Assembly: GCA_963573385.1 (NCBI GenBank)
Contig: CAUYLG010004878.1
Coordinates: forward strand, 1-64,000
Origin: Cacajao melanocephalus
Lineage: Eukaryota > Chordata > Mammalia > Primates > Pitheciidae
Length of the DNA: 64,000 nucleotides
Direction of reading: 5' to 3'
Shown here: piece after piece, positions 24,451 to 37,080 of the stretch
Layout: every line of letters starts with the position of its first letter
Position numbering within the stretch: the stretch's first letter is position 1
Position numbers and translations under genes: made by a program
The notes under the pieces: model-generated
Databases searched by the model: none
What the model saw: the letters and a program-made list of their open reading frames with translations, nothing else
Told to the model about the DNA's origin: nothing

Positions 24451-25539
24451 TTAATAAATCTCTCAGCAGGACCATTCTTAGATGATTAAGAATTCTCTTT
24501 TCTATCCAGACTCATACCACATTTCATCTCATTGGCATCAGCCTCATAGTTTCCCAAAATAATCAAGATGTCATGATCTCTGGACTGCATTATTTTTATT
24601 GGCTTTCAGGCTTTTAAAGATATGCTGGGTTCTTTCCCTTCTGCTGTCTAATATCTTGAACTAAAAATCTTTGTCCTAAGCTAAACCTTAAAAACAAAAC
24701 CATCTTTCTCAGTAGTTCTGAAACTGGGTATCTAAGAGCAGGCATCATGATCCAGAGATTCTAATTCATTTATTTTGCTGAAACTTGGACATCACTTTTT
24801 TGAACTTACACAGTCAAGTTTGGGTATCAAAAATCTTAAACAACTTTACTGTATTATACATACAGAAAACGCATTATCTATTACAGTGAAGAAATTCAAG
24901 GTCAGAGATGTCAAGTACTTTATGAGGTGGAGGTTGGTGGGGGGGATCACTCAGTTCATCTACTCAGTAAACTAACTCTCCCGGTCTATATTGCTTTTTG
25001 ACAAATTTATGCATTCTTTCTTTTCATGTTACCAAGTAATCAAATCCTTAGTCAATACTCACTGATGACCTCACCACATACATATTCACTACCTCCCAAG
25101 AGAAGAAACACATGGTTTCCTGAACTTGCTGCAAATTTCATGAAATGCATCAAATACACTTTGACTTGAGGAACAGCATGTTACTATGACAGAACTTAAT
25201 GCCGTTTTATAGTACAGAAGCACCCACTACTCCAGATTCTAAACAAGCTGGTCATAATCCGAAGCTCAGAACAACCACACGGAACATCTCCACAAGGACA
25301 AGCCTGTGCTGGATTTTCCTTCTCTCAGGATGGCTGCAAGTGCTAAACAATGTAATCCATGTAAAACCCTAAACAGAATGCTCATGAATTTTTTAAGTTT
25401 GTTCAATTAATAGTAACAATAACTATTATTATAAGATACTTTCACTTTTTCTACGATGATGACAAGTGATGTCTATCACCTCTGATGGGAAGCAAAGTAA
25501 ATGCACAATACCCAGGTGGGGACAAGAAACACTTCCACT
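24451..25539. other. Unique DNA
   Basis: No gene or repeat family supported. A G-run ('ggtgggggggatc') at about 24,937. Confidence 0.4.
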
Positions 25540-25695
25540 TAAAGGCTTTGAGAGACTGTACTAGGGACTTTAAATTTTATTTAACTTTCACATTAAATTA
25601 ATGTACTATGCTTTATTTTCTTTGTTTTACAGATGAAAACACATCAGCTCAGAAAGGATAAGTATCATACTTAATATCACATGACTAAGATATTA
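25540..25695 (-). repeat. MIR SINE
   Basis: 'tgttttacagatgaaaac' and 'aatatcacatgactaaga' preceded by 'gtactagggactttaaat' follow reverse MIR. Confidence 0.55.
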
Positions 25696-25813
25696 TGGAT
25701 CTGTTTTAAGCATCAAATTATGTATGGTCAAAGCTTATGTGATTTCATCTATATGAGGCTCTCATTTTTGTTACAATATTTTGTGGTAAATGTCAGATTA
25801 AGTGCATGGGCAC

Positions 25814-27252
25814 TGATATGATTTGACTGTGTCCGCACTCAAATCTCATCTTGAATTGTAGTTCCCATAATCCCCATGTGACTTGGGAGAGACCCAGGGG
25901 GAGGTAATTGAATCATGTGGGTAGTTACCATCATGCCACTGTTCTCATAATAACAAGTGGGTTCTCACAAGACCTGATGGTTTTATAAGGGGCTTTCCCC
26001 CTTTTGCTTGGCACTTCTTGCTGATAAGTAATGAGGAGCCAAATGTTAATTGCCAAGACAATGGGGAAAATGTCTCCAGGGCATGTCAGAGACTTTTTCA
26101 GCAGCCTCTCCCATCACAGGCCCAGTGGCCTAGAAGATAAAAATGGTTTCCTAGGTGGTATCAAGGGCCCCTTCACTGTATGCAGCCTTAGACTTAGTGC
26201 CCTGCATCCCAGCAGCACCAGCCATGGGTAAAAGGGGCAATGGTATAGCTTGGAATTTGGCTTCAGAGGGTGCAAGCCCCAGTCTTGGCAGCTTCCACAT
26301 GGTCTTGGGCCTGCAGGTGCAGAGGAGTCAACAATTGAAGTTGGAGAATCTCCACCTAGATTTCAGAGGATGTATAGAAAGGCCCAGATATCCAAGTAGA
26401 AGTTTGCTGCAGGGGTGGGGCCCTCATGGGGGAACCTCTGCTAGGGCAGTACAGAAGGGTAATGGGGGGTTGGAGTCCCATACAGTGCCCCTACTGGGGC
26501 ACTGCCTAGTGGAGCTGTGAGAAGCGGGCCAGTGCCCTCCAGACCTTAGAATGGTAGATGCACCAATAGCTTGTACTGAGCACCTGCAATAGCCACAGAC
26601 ACTCAAAGCCAGCTCCTGAAATCAACCAGGAAGTGGTGCTGCACTATGCAAAACCACAGATGTGGAGCTTTCCCAAGGCTGTGCCAGCCCACCTGTTGCA
26701 TCAGCATGACCTGGATATGAGACCTGGAGTCAAAGGAGATCACTTTGAAGCTTTAAGATTTGACTGCCCTGCTGGATTTTGGACTTGCATGGGGCCTTTA
26801 GCCCCTTTGTTTTGGCCAATTTATCCCATGTGGAATGACTGTATTTTCCCAATGCCTGTATCCCCACTGTATCTAGAAAGTAACTAAATTGCTTTTGATT
26901 TCTCAGCCTCATAGGTGGAAGGGTCTTGCCTTGTCTCAAGTGAGATTTTGGACTTAAGACTTTTGGGTTAATGCTGGAATGAGTTAAGACTTTGGGTAAC
27001 TGTTGGGAAAGAATGATTGTGTTTTGAAATGTGAGGACATGAGATTTTGAGGGGAGCAGGAGCGGAATTTTATGGTTTGGATGTGTCTCCAACCAAATCT
27101 TATCTTTAATTGTAGCTCCTACAATTCCTATGTGTCATGGGAGGACCAGATGGAGATAACTGAATCATGAGGTTAGTTTCCTCCATCCTATTCTAGTGAT
27201 AGTGAGTCAGTTCTCATGAGATCTGAATGACTTTATAAAGGCTTTCCCCTTC
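25814..27252 (+). mobile_element. Rearranged MST-type MaLR element, plus strand
   Basis: The 5' LTR begins 'tgatatgatttgactgtg' and stops at about 26,022. It is joined directly to internal sequence ('gaggagccaaatgttaat') that in the complete element at 15-17 kb lies about 570 bp inside, so the R-U5 part and the 5' internal part are lost. The internal region runs to about 27,068, then a 3' LTR starts ('tatggtttggatgtg') and is cut off at about 27,252 where ERVK-like sequence begins. The frames of 66-121 codons in it are chance frames. Confidence 0.85.
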
Positions 27253-27600
27253 AGTGGGGAAAAGCTTTTGTTATTTAATGTGTGCCGAATAAAGGCCAGA
27301 GAGGCCAGAGTGTCAGGGCTGCTAGCTGCTATTAACTCCTTTCAGTGAGTGGCCTGGACAGCCCAGCCTGCTCATTCACTGCATTCTGTGTTTGAGTGTA
27401 TGTTATTCATCACTGAGTCAGGGTCTGCAGAACAGACCCACACAGGTGGTGACCCCAACAGTGGTGCCTCATGTGAGGAAACTCAGCAGGTAAAGAGGTC
27501 ACAGCAAGTGAACTCACCATGACCATCACTGCAAAGGCAGCGCGACGGACCCCTCAAAAATGAAGGTGCAAAGGACTGCACAGTCAAGTCAGTAAAACAG
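27253..27600 (+). mobile_element. ERVK-like LTR end with Lys-type primer-binding site
   Basis: It has a poly(A) signal AATAAA at 27,288-27,293, an LTR end near 27,460 ('ccccaaca') and, one base later, 'tggtgcctcatgtgagg' (27,462-27,478), which resembles the tRNA-Lys primer site of HERV-K class elements ('tggcgcccaacgtg'). About 120 bp of leader follow, then L1 takes over. The 5' part of the LTR is missing. Class II assignment is inference from the PBS, and the family is not named. Confidence 0.5.
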
Positions 27601-28034
27601 AGCAGTAATTGTTTTATAAATAAGGGGGCTCCAGTGTTCGGTGCACGTATATTCAGAATTGTGATATTCTCCTGTTGGACAAGGCCTTTTATCATTATAT
27701 AATGTCCCTCTTTGTCTTTTTTAACTGTTGTTGCTTGGACGTTTATTTTGTCTTATATAAGGATAGCTACTGCTGCTCGCTTTTGGTGTCCATTTGCATA
27801 GAGTATCTTTTTTCACCTCTTTATCTTAAATTTATGTTAGTCCTTATGTGTTAGATGTGTCTCCTGAAAACAGCAGAAACAGGGTTGGTGAATTCTTCTC
27901 CATTCTGCCACTCTGTATCTTTTAAGTGGAATATTTAGGCCATTTACTTTCCATGTTAGTACTGAGATGTGAGGTACCATTCTATTCACCATGCTATTTG
28001 TTGCGGGAACACCTTCTTTTTTTTTTTTTTTCAT
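27601..28034 (-). pseudogene. L1 ORF2 endonuclease domain remnant
   Basis: The minus-strand frame 28,034-27,837 shows the endonuclease start ('VNGLNIPLKRYRVAEW' then 'CCFQETHLTHKD', including the conserved QETH with the catalytic Glu). A second frame further along (27,695-27,601) shows 'MIKGLVQQENITILNI' and 'APNTGAPLFIKQLLL'. The two parts are in different frames with a break between, and nothing follows past about residue 110 of ORF2. Dead. Confidence 0.9.
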
Positions 28035-28219
28035 TGTATCATTGTTATATAAGTCCTGTGAGATTTATGCTTAAGGAGATTCTATTTTGGTGTATTTTGA
28101 GGATTTTTTCAGGATTTAGAGCTCCTTTAGCAGTTCTTGTAGTCTTGGTTTGGTAGTGATGAATTCTCTCAACATGTGTTTGCCTGGAAAAGACTATCTT
28201 TCTTTCATTTATGAAGAAT

Positions 28220-28437
28220 AGTTTCACTGGATACAAAATTCTTGGCTTGTAATAGTTTTGTTTAAGGAGGTTAAAAATAGAACCCCAATCCCTTCTAGCA
28301 CATAGGGTTCCTGCTGAGAAACCTGCTGTTAAAGGTTTTCCTTTATAGGTTACCTGACACTTTTGGCTCACAGCTCTTAAGATTCTTTCCTTCATCTTGA
28401 CTTTGGATAACCTGATGACTATGTACCTAGGCAATGA
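28220..28437 (-). pseudogene. L1 ORF1 C-terminal domain remnant
   Basis: The frame has 'PRYIVIRLSKVKMKERIL', 'KGKPLTAGFSAGTL' and 'WGSIFNLLKQ', in the order found in the C-terminal domain of L1 ORF1p. The upstream RRM and coiled coil are absent. After this block the frame runs on into non-L1-protein sequence. The open frame of 175 codons (28,045-28,572) that covers it is the longest in the window and is explained by this remnant. Confidence 0.9.
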
Positions 28438-29150
28438 TATTTTGCGGTGAAGGCCAGAGACAAAAAGAGTTTTGTTACTGTGGGAAGGAGACAGACTTCT
28501 TAGCAGACACTCAGGAACATAGAATTGAAGGTGATCCTGAAATGTCAAGCACTGTTTTTTCCCCAAAGGCAAGTCCAGTAAAGGCCTTAAGTGCCAGGTG
28601 GTTCACGCATTATGTACCATGTAAACATTTTATTAAATACTTACTTGCAGTTTTATCATATATTCATTTATAATAGCGAGCATAATGTTTTATCAATGCT
28701 CTTAAGACATTCTACAAATCTCAAATTACTGCAAAAATAATGAAACTGAGTTTTTAAACATATATGCCAGAATTTATGCATGTATGGTATGAATTTTGTT
28801 GTTTTCATGTGTAAAATAAGATTATAATACTTAGTCTTTAGACGCTGCATGTTATGCAAAGCCCTAAGTTTTAGGATTATAGAACAAATTTCTTAGTTAA
28901 CCATAGTTATAAAGATTACTGTCTTTATAGAGTACTCCATTCCTGGTGTCTAACAGTTAGATTATATTTTAAGAAGTTCCACTAACAAAACAAAACCCTT
29001 GTATTATTTCACTACATGCTTCTGTCTGCCCCTTCCCAAATTATTCCATTCTCCTCCAAGGTCCTTTCTATCAACTATCTTCTAACTTCTTTGAATGCAG
29101 CTTCCCTGACTTCTCAAACTTTATAATTTCCATCTCAAAATGTAAGGCGT
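28438..29150. other. Unique DNA
   Basis: No gene or repeat family supported. Confidence 0.4.
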
Positions 29151-29455
<305 letters not shown>

Positions 29456-30254
29456 CAGTTTTGTGCCTGCAGGGCTAGTCCTGCCCTCTAAGTTGAATGA
29501 AATGTAACTTTGAAATTAATTCCAGAGTCTTAATACTTACCTCTAAATGAAATTTAGAGCATGCCATCTATCCTTTGTATATTTCAATACTGTCAATCCC
29601 ATTGCACCCAGTGTATATGACAGATTCTAAATTGAGAAACATCTAGATGAAGAAAACGTGAGCCCCTGTAATACATCTGTGATGGCTGAGACATCATTGT
29701 TAAAAGCTAATCATGGTCAGAGAATGCAGGGGTAGGGTGTGAGGCCACTTAAGAGGAACAGAATGCACCATTTAAATACTTATTTTCAGCCATAGTAAAT
29801 AAGGTAGCAGATTTCAGCCTGTATTGCAAACAAGGAACAGCTAAAGAAGAAACATAGATAGTATGGTTTTTAAATAAAAGACCATGTCACCCCTCATTCC
29901 TCTTGTTGGTACCACTGTCATGCCCCCTTTTACAGATTTTATTTATTTATTTATCTAAATGTATTTAATTTTAATTTGGTCCAACTAATGAGACAGGAAT
30001 ACTAGAGGCCAAGTCATCAGGACAACTGAAGGCTGACAGTATAAAAGCAGGAGAAAAGCATTTTGACCTTTCCTGCCTCAAAATTCTCTAATTAGGAAGC
30101 TCAGAATTCCAGGCCCAGAGATGGCCTAGTTTTAACTGAGTTAGAGTTATGGGTGAGTGTAGGCATGTGGAAATACACCTCTGCACTGTGCCCTTAAGTC
30201 GTAAGTAGTGTTGTTGTTGGTGGTGGTGGTGGAGAAAGTGGTCGATTAAGAAAT
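29456..30254. other. Unique DNA
   Basis: No gene supported. Short (TTTA)4 at about 29,939-29,955 and a GTT/GGT run at 30,208-30,231. Confidence 0.4.
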
Positions 30255-31080
30255 CACTAATCATCCGAGAAAGGTAAATCAAAGCCACAGTGATAATACC
30301 ACCTTACTCCTCTTAAATGGCTATTATCAAAAAGATAAAAGATAATGTCTGTTGATGATAATGCAAAGAAAAAGGAGCATTTGCACACTGTGGGAATATA
30401 ATTAGTAGAGCCTCTATGAAAAACAACATGAATATTCCTCAAAAAATTGAAAATAAAACTATCATTTGATCCAGCAATGCTACTGCTTTCTCTATATTCA
30501 AATGAAATGGAATCAGTATGTCAAAGGGATATGTGCATTCCCATGTTCACTGCAGCACTATTGGCAATAGCCAAGATATGGAATCATCTTAAGTGACTGT
30601 CAACTGATGAATGGATAAAGAAAACCTGTAGGAGGTACATGTGTGTGCACATATTATATACATATGTACATACAATAAGCCAGGCACATACAAATAGCAC
30701 AGGATCTCACTCATACGTGGAAGCTAAAAAAGTTAATTTCATAGAGAGCAGAATGGTGATCACCAGAGGCTGCGGTGTACAGGGGAGGGAAAGGATTGAA
30801 GATACGTATTTCAAAGTAGAAATAATTACAATTAGAGAGAAGAAATAAGTTCAAGAAATCTACTGTATAGCATGTGACTATAGTTAACAATGATACACTG
30901 TATTCTTGAAAAATGCTAAGCGTGGATGTTACATGTTTTCACCACACAAATATGGCAACTATGAAGTAATACATTTGTAAATTATCTTAATTTAAATATT
31001 CCATAGTGTATACATTCTTCAAAATATTATGTGTACATGAGAAATACAATTTTATCCATCAATTTAATAAATAAATACAT
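30255..31080 (+). mobile_element. L1M LINE 3' end, plus strand
   Basis: 'aaatcaaagccacagtga', 'catttgatccagcaatgc', 'cactgcagcactattggc', 'aactgatgaatggataaa', 'tctcactcatacgtggaa' and 'gaatggtgatcaccagag' are the ORF2-end and 3' UTR blocks of older L1s, in order. Many stops, no intact frame. Confidence 0.9.
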
Positions 31081-33599
31081 TTGGATACAAAAAAGAAATC
31101 AGTTACTAAAGCAGGCTTTTCATTTTGGAAATGTTCAATAGGCCTAGTTTGGAAAGGCAAATGTTGGAAGACTCTACTGTTTTCTCTACACAGGCAAACT
31201 AGTGAAAAGAATGAGAAGCTAAGAAGAGAAATTGAGCCCCAGTTTGCTTGTGATACCACTGAAGCTCTAAGTGTTGTCTCTCATTGCATCAATGTCAGGA
31301 GGTTTATAGTAATAAGCAACTGGTCACTGTGTTTGGTCTGTCCATCTGGAAGGGGACAGAGGCAAACCTAGTTTCCTACCCATGGTGCAGAAAAACGACC
31401 TGTGAGAGCTCAACTGCGCCAACTCGAACCTCCTCAGTCCCTACCAATCCAAAAACCTCCCAAAGAAATCCACAACCTAAACAAAATTTACATGCTTCAT
31501 ATTCAACTACAGTTTCAAAACAAGTTTTTTTAGCCCCCACTTTCAAACAGGTTGTTTCATTTGTGTATGGAAAATCAATAACATTCACGGATCTCAACCC
31601 AATCATAAAAATTATCCAAGCATCAAAAATAACACCATCAACTTTAAACAAGAGACTGTTTCCCCTTGTCAGTCTCATAAACATGATTAAAGATCTGAGC
31701 TGATGAGTTAATTTATTGCTCAAATGTTACTCACTCATAAATTTATACTAAACCAATCTGGGCCCAACAATAATGTTTTGACTGTGAATTCACCTTCCTT
31801 CGTTGTTTTTTCCTTGGCTTTGTGGCATATTATCAAAACAAGTTGGCTGGTTTTCCTTTCCCTAGGGATGACAACAGAGAGACAAACTGCCAAACAAAAC
31901 AAAATTTTAGAGGGCAGTCCATCATAGCTTCTAAGAAGTCGCAAAGTTTATTAAGCTTAAATATTCAATACAATAGTTGAAACCCATGGTAAATTGATGC
32001 ACTTTTGTTTAATTGCATTTGATTATTCTTGTGATATTAATTCCAGGATCATAGATGTTGCAATTTGCTATTGAAGGAGCATTTTATCCTCTAAGAAAAG
32101 TGACTTGGAATGAAGAATATCAAAGATAATTTATTCTGAGCTCACATATAAGAGAGGAGCAGTTGATTTGGTTTAATTCATATCCATTTTTCCCTCAAAA
32201 AGACATACACCTTTTCCTTTTATCTTCCATAATAATCTTCTATTCTAAACATTATTATTTGATAAGTTAAAGATACTCTGCAATTATACATGTTACTTTA
32301 ATAATTCTTAATGCAGTAATCATCATTCACTGATAACATTATTTTCTTCCTGGCTACTCTGCCTCCAACACATTATCCCAAGGATGAGAATTATTCTAAA
32401 ATGTTTAACAAAAGTTATTTTCTCCACATGTTGTTTTCCTTTTCAGTAACATACTCAAATTATATCTCAATTACTAGTTATTGCATACTAATTAGTCTAT
32501 ATGTTTGCTACAGTAGTAAGCTGATTGGGAGAAAAGCAAAGATAGAACTTTTACTCATTATTTCAATTTTCCTTGTCATAGTAATTATGGTTATATAATT
32601 ACTAGTCTGGCATTTGAAAGATGAACAACAATGTTTTCTATTTTAAAACAGTTCTTTAGAGATGAAGATTAAATGATATTTTATAACAAATAATTTAATG
32701 ACTTTATCAAGTTCTAGGATTACAAAGCAACACCAACTCTAGCTCTTGCATTCCTGGAAATAATTAGCCAGCATTTCTTTTTCTCATTCCATTCTCCCAA
32801 ATTCAAAAGTGGCTTGGATTACTTCTTGAGGCCAAGGAAAAAGTCATCTTTGTTTGAAACCATTGGCCTACATAATAATCACAAAAGGCTTTAAATCAGA
32901 ATAACAACCTGACCTCTAGAAAAAAAAAAAAACAAACGTGTGAGTTGCAGCTTCAGACAACTGAGTTCACCCAAACATTGCTTTTTTAAATAAAGGGAAA
33001 AACTCCAGGTTAAAAGACACTCTAATGGCTTCTCAAGGCCAAGTATCTCTTGAGCATTACATATGACACCTGATTTTTACAGAAAATAAGGTACGAATGC
33101 CAGAATACTACCTCACCAACACACTGCCCTTAAGAGATAAAATTCCATGACAGACAAGTAATTAATCTTGAAATATAAATATGTATATCTTTGTCCTTGA
33201 AACTGGCTATTCATATATTTTTGGCATCACATGCCAAATTAAATACATTGAAGCAGACTCTCCAAATAAACTTTCATACAATATAACATTAGTTTATATT
33301 GATAGATCAATATGTTATCTAACACTTCAAATTACATGAATAGAATCTTCCTTGATGGCAATAAAAAGTTAATGAATAAATATAACAATTTTTGCATATA
33401 AAAAAATAATGTAACAATAGAGGAAATGTCACATAATCCTGGTCCTCAATCCACTAGAACAAAAACATCTAAAATTTTACTCCTCCTTAAAGACTATTAG
33501 TATAAAAACCATTTTTTCCAGGACTCTGAAAATTAACCAAAGCCTTTCAACAATCTGAAGAGTATTTGCTGAAGAAAAATACCTCTCATTTTTAACAAA
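31081..33599. other. Unassigned DNA with an open-frame cluster at 31.06-31.94 kb
   Basis: I recognise no repeat family. Between 31,059 and 31,944 six frames on both strands (66-139 codons) nearly tile the stretch, the longest being 31,284-31,703 plus (139 codons) and 31,376-31,723 minus (115 codons). No domain, signal peptide or splice evidence is visible. The rest, 31.95-33.6 kb, is AT-rich and featureless. Confidence 0.4.
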
Positions 33600-34436
33600 A
33601 TATTTTAAGACACATAAAGAAACAGGAAACTATGTCCCATACATGTGAATGAAAATAAATTGATAGAAACTATCCCTGAGGAATCTCATATGTTGGACTT
33701 ATTGGATAAAAACTTTAAATCAGCTCTTCATAGAACTGAAGAAAGACATGTCTAAAAACTAAAGGAAAACATGAGAATGATGTTTTACCAAGCAGATAAT
33801 ATCAATGAAAGAGAGAAATGATTTTTAAAAAGAACCAAAAAGATTCTGGAGTTTAAAGGTACAATAACTAAGATTTTCAAAAATACAGAAAATATGAGCT
33901 GGCAAAGGAAACAGATAGCAAATGTGAAGATAGGTCAGTTGAGATTATCCATTCTGCTAAATAGAAAGGAAAAAATAAAATAATGAAGAAAAATTAAGAG
34001 AAACTCAGGACACCTCAAACAACACAACACTTGCATAATAGAAATACTAAAAGGAGAGAAGAGAGAAAAAAAGATTAAAAATCAGGAAATAATTGCTGAC
34101 AACTTTCCAAAGTTGAAGGAAAACATTAATTTACACATCTGAGAAGCTCAACACATTTTAAACAGGATAAACTCAAAGGTATTTGCACTAGAGACGTCAT
34201 CATCACATTGCTCAGAAGAAAGACAAAGAGAGAATTTTGAAAACAGCAAGAAGTTGTTAGATACTAGGTCCTCAATGAGATTAACAAGCTGCAATGTTAG
34301 GAGCTGTAAGGGCCAGAAGGCAATGGGATGACATGTTTAAAGTGCTATTAATAAAAGAAAATTATTATAAATCAAAAGTTTTATATCCAATTAAACTATC
34401 TTTAAAACATCATGGCAAAATTAATAAATTCCCAGA

Positions 34437-35154
34437 TGATAAGGTTTGATTCTGTGTCCCCACCCAAATCTCATCTTGAACTGTAATTTCTATGTGTGGA
34501 GGGAGGGACCTGTAATCCCCATGTGCTGAGGAAGGGAGGTGATTGAATCATGAGGGTGGTTTTCCCCATGCTGTTTTCATGATAGTGAGTGAGTTGTCAT
34601 GAGACCTGATGGTTTTATAAGTGTTTGGAAGTTCCTCCTTTTTTGTTTTGTTTTTGTTTTTGAGACGGAGTCTCACTCTGTCGGGAGGCTGGAGTGCAGC
34701 GGCGCCATCTTGGCTCACTGCAACATCCGACTCCTGGTTCAAGCAATTCTCCTGTCTCTGCATCAGCCTCTCAAGTAGCTGGGATTACAGGCATGTACCA
34801 CCACACCCAGCTAATTTTTGTATTTTTAGTGCAGATGTGGTTTCATCTGTTAGCCAGGATGGTTTCAATTTCCTGACCTTGTGATCCACCCGCCTCGGCC
34901 TCCCAAAATTCTGGGATTATAGGAATGAGCCACCTTACCCAACCTGAAAGTTCCTCCTTTATTCTTCTCTCTCTCTCTCATTCTCTCTCTCACCTGCTGC
35001 CATGTTAAAACATGCCTGCTTCACCTTCCACCGTGATTGTAAGTTTCCTGAGGCCTCCTCAGCTATGCAGAAGTGTGAATCAATTAAAGCTTTTTTCTTT
35101 ATAAACTACCTAGTCTCATGCATTTCTTTATAGCAGTGTGAAAACAGACTAAAA
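34437..35154 (+). mobile_element. Solo MST-type MaLR LTR in the L1M
   Basis: Starts 'tgataaggtttgattctg', ends 'aacagactaaaa', and is flanked by the 5-bp duplication CCAGA (34,432-34,436 and 35,155-35,159), with L1 text continuous across the site. It is broken by an Alu at 34,641-34,947. The solo state implies LTR-LTR recombination. Confidence 0.92.
34641..34947 (-). mobile_element. Alu, Y/Sc-like, in the MST LTR
   Basis: Minus-strand Alu beginning with a T-rich tail and 'gagacggagtctcactct', and containing 'cttgtgatccacccgcct'. Target duplication 'aagttcctcctt' at 34,629-34,640 and 34,948-34,959. Confidence 0.95.
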
Positions 35155-35847
35155 CCAGATAAACCAAAACTAAGTCATACGTCACCAACAGACATGGTCT
35201 GTAAGAAATTCTAAAAACATCTTTTAGGTTGAAGTGAAGAAACAGTAGACAGTAACTCAAATCCATATGAAAAAATAAACACTATCAGTAAAGGTAAGTA
35301 TATTGGTAAATATAATAAATGTTATGATGTATTTTTATTTGTTTCTTCTGATTTAAAAGACAGTTGAATAGAGAAAAGATGTAACTTTATGTGTTGATGG
35401 ATTTCTAATTTATAAAGACATAATTTGTATGACAACAATAGTAACAAAAAAAAGGAGAAAATAAGGCTATACTGAAGAAAATTATTTGTATGCAATTGAA
35501 ATTAATTTTAGTATTCCAATTTAAATTGTTTTAGGTATGAATTTAATAGAAATTTCTAGTACAAACACTAATAAACTGAAAAATATAATAGAGAAAAAGT
35601 CAACAGAATTAAAATGATACATTAGAAAATACATATTTACTATAAGCAAAAAAAAAAAAGAATGAAGAACAAAACTGTATGAGAAAGTCAAAAGAATAAG
35701 GCAGAAATAATTCTAGCCATGTAAATAATATTACATTTTAATGTATTAAAAATTCAATTAAAAGTTAGGGATTAACAGAATCAATTTTCTTCAAGTTCCA
35801 ACAATATGATATATAAAAGAAACACATCTTAGTTTTAAAAACAAAAA

Positions 35848-36145
35848 GGTGGCCATGATGGCTCATACCTGTAATCTCAGCACTTTGGAAGGCTGAGGCA
35901 GGCAGATTGCTTGAGCTCAAGAATTTGAGACCAGCCTGGGAAATATGGTGAAACCCCATCTCTACAAACAAAAATTACAAAAATTAGCCAGGAATGATGG
36001 TGCCTGCCTGTAATCCCAGCTACTTGAGAGGTTGAGGTGGGAAGATGACCTGAGCCAGGGCAACGGAGGCTGCAGTGAGCTGAGATCGTGTCACTGCACT
36101 CCAGCCTGGGTGACAGAGAAAGACCCTGTCTCAAAAAACAAACCT
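35848..36145 (+). mobile_element. AluJ in the L1M
   Basis: 'gattgcttgagctcaaga' and 'gaccagcctgggaaatat' are J-type. A dimeric Alu with a degraded A tail. L1 text continues on both sides. Confidence 0.9.
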
Positions 36146-37080
36146 TTGAAGTTGTTTGTTTTTCAAACAAATGAAAAACAAAAAAAAGACATTTGAAGTC
36201 AATGGGTGGAAAATAAAATTTTAAAAGTAAAATAAAAACAGCAACTATTAGGATAGTTAGCTCAGAAGAAAACTGAATGAAGCAGCTATGCTAATAACAA
36301 ACTACTCTATAAGAAAAAAAGGTTCCATAGACAAAGCAGATATTTTATAATAATAAAATGTCACTACATCAATAAGATATAGAAATTATAAGCAAATAAA
36401 TACCTAACAACATAGCCTTTAAATGTATTATGCAGAAACTGCCTGAATTAAATTGAGAAATACAAAATTTAGCAATACTGGATACTTCAATAACTGCTTT
36501 CAATAATAAACAAAATTATTAGGCAGAAGTTAAACAAGTACCTAGATGATTTGAACAACAAGAACAATGAGACCTAACAGATAATCATAGAAAAATTCAC
36601 CGAACAGCAGTAGAATAAATATTCATCTCAATGGTGCATGAAACATTATCCAGAATACACAATATGATAGGCCATAAAAGAACCTCAATACATTTTAAAA
36701 AATAGAAATTATATATATTTATTCTCTGACCATGTTACAATGAGGTTAAAAATCAATAACATGAAAATTTGGAATAGTCACAAATATGTGAAAATTAAAC
36801 AACACATTTCTAAATACCTAATAGCTCAAAGAATAAATCAAAGATAAATTAGAAAAATAGTTTAAGAGAAATGAAAATTAAGACAGTATATAACAAAATT
36901 TTTGAAATGCTGTGTCATCTGTCCTTAGGGGGAAAGTTATTGCAATAAATGCCCATATTAAAAAAAAAAAAAAAAACAAAGATTTAGACAACAATCTTCC
37001 ACCTTAAAAAATTAAGAAGAGAAACGAAACTCAGAGAACTAGGAAGAAAAGAAATAATAACTAGAGTTGAAATAAACACA

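Larger units (their letters stand above)
27601..28437 (-). mobile_element. L1 fragment, ORF1 end to ORF2 start, minus strand
   Basis: It contains the last third of ORF1, the inter-ORF spacer and the start of ORF2 on the minus strand. It lacks the L1 5' UTR, most of ORF1, most of ORF2 and the 3' end, so it is a remnant cut on both sides rather than a simple 5'-truncated insertion. Confidence 0.9.
33600..37080 (+). mobile_element. Old L1M LINE, ORF1 to early ORF2, with nested insertions
   Basis: Before the LTR: 'aagaaacaggaaactatg', 'gttggacttattggata', 'aaagacaaagagagaatt', 'ggccagaaggcaatggga' (ORF1). After it: 'agacagtaactcaaatcc', 'ataatttgtatgacaaca' (inter-ORF). After the AluJ: 'aatacctaacaacatagc', 'gataggccataaaagaac', 'aatatgtgaaaattaaac' (ORF2 endonuclease and beyond). 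Order and orientation agree throughout. Every frame is riddled with stops. It is interrupted at 34,437-35,154 and 35,848-36,145. Confidence 0.85.

Noticed and set aside
28045..28572. Longest open frame of the window (175 codons, minus)
   Set aside because: Its middle is the C-terminal part of L1 ORF1p and the rest is read-through of spacer, so it is a retroelement remnant, not a gene.
31284..31723. Possible nuclear copy of mitochondrial DNA
   Set aside because: The base composition of 31.4-31.7 kb suggested it briefly, but I could match no mitochondrial gene, so it is left as unexplained.
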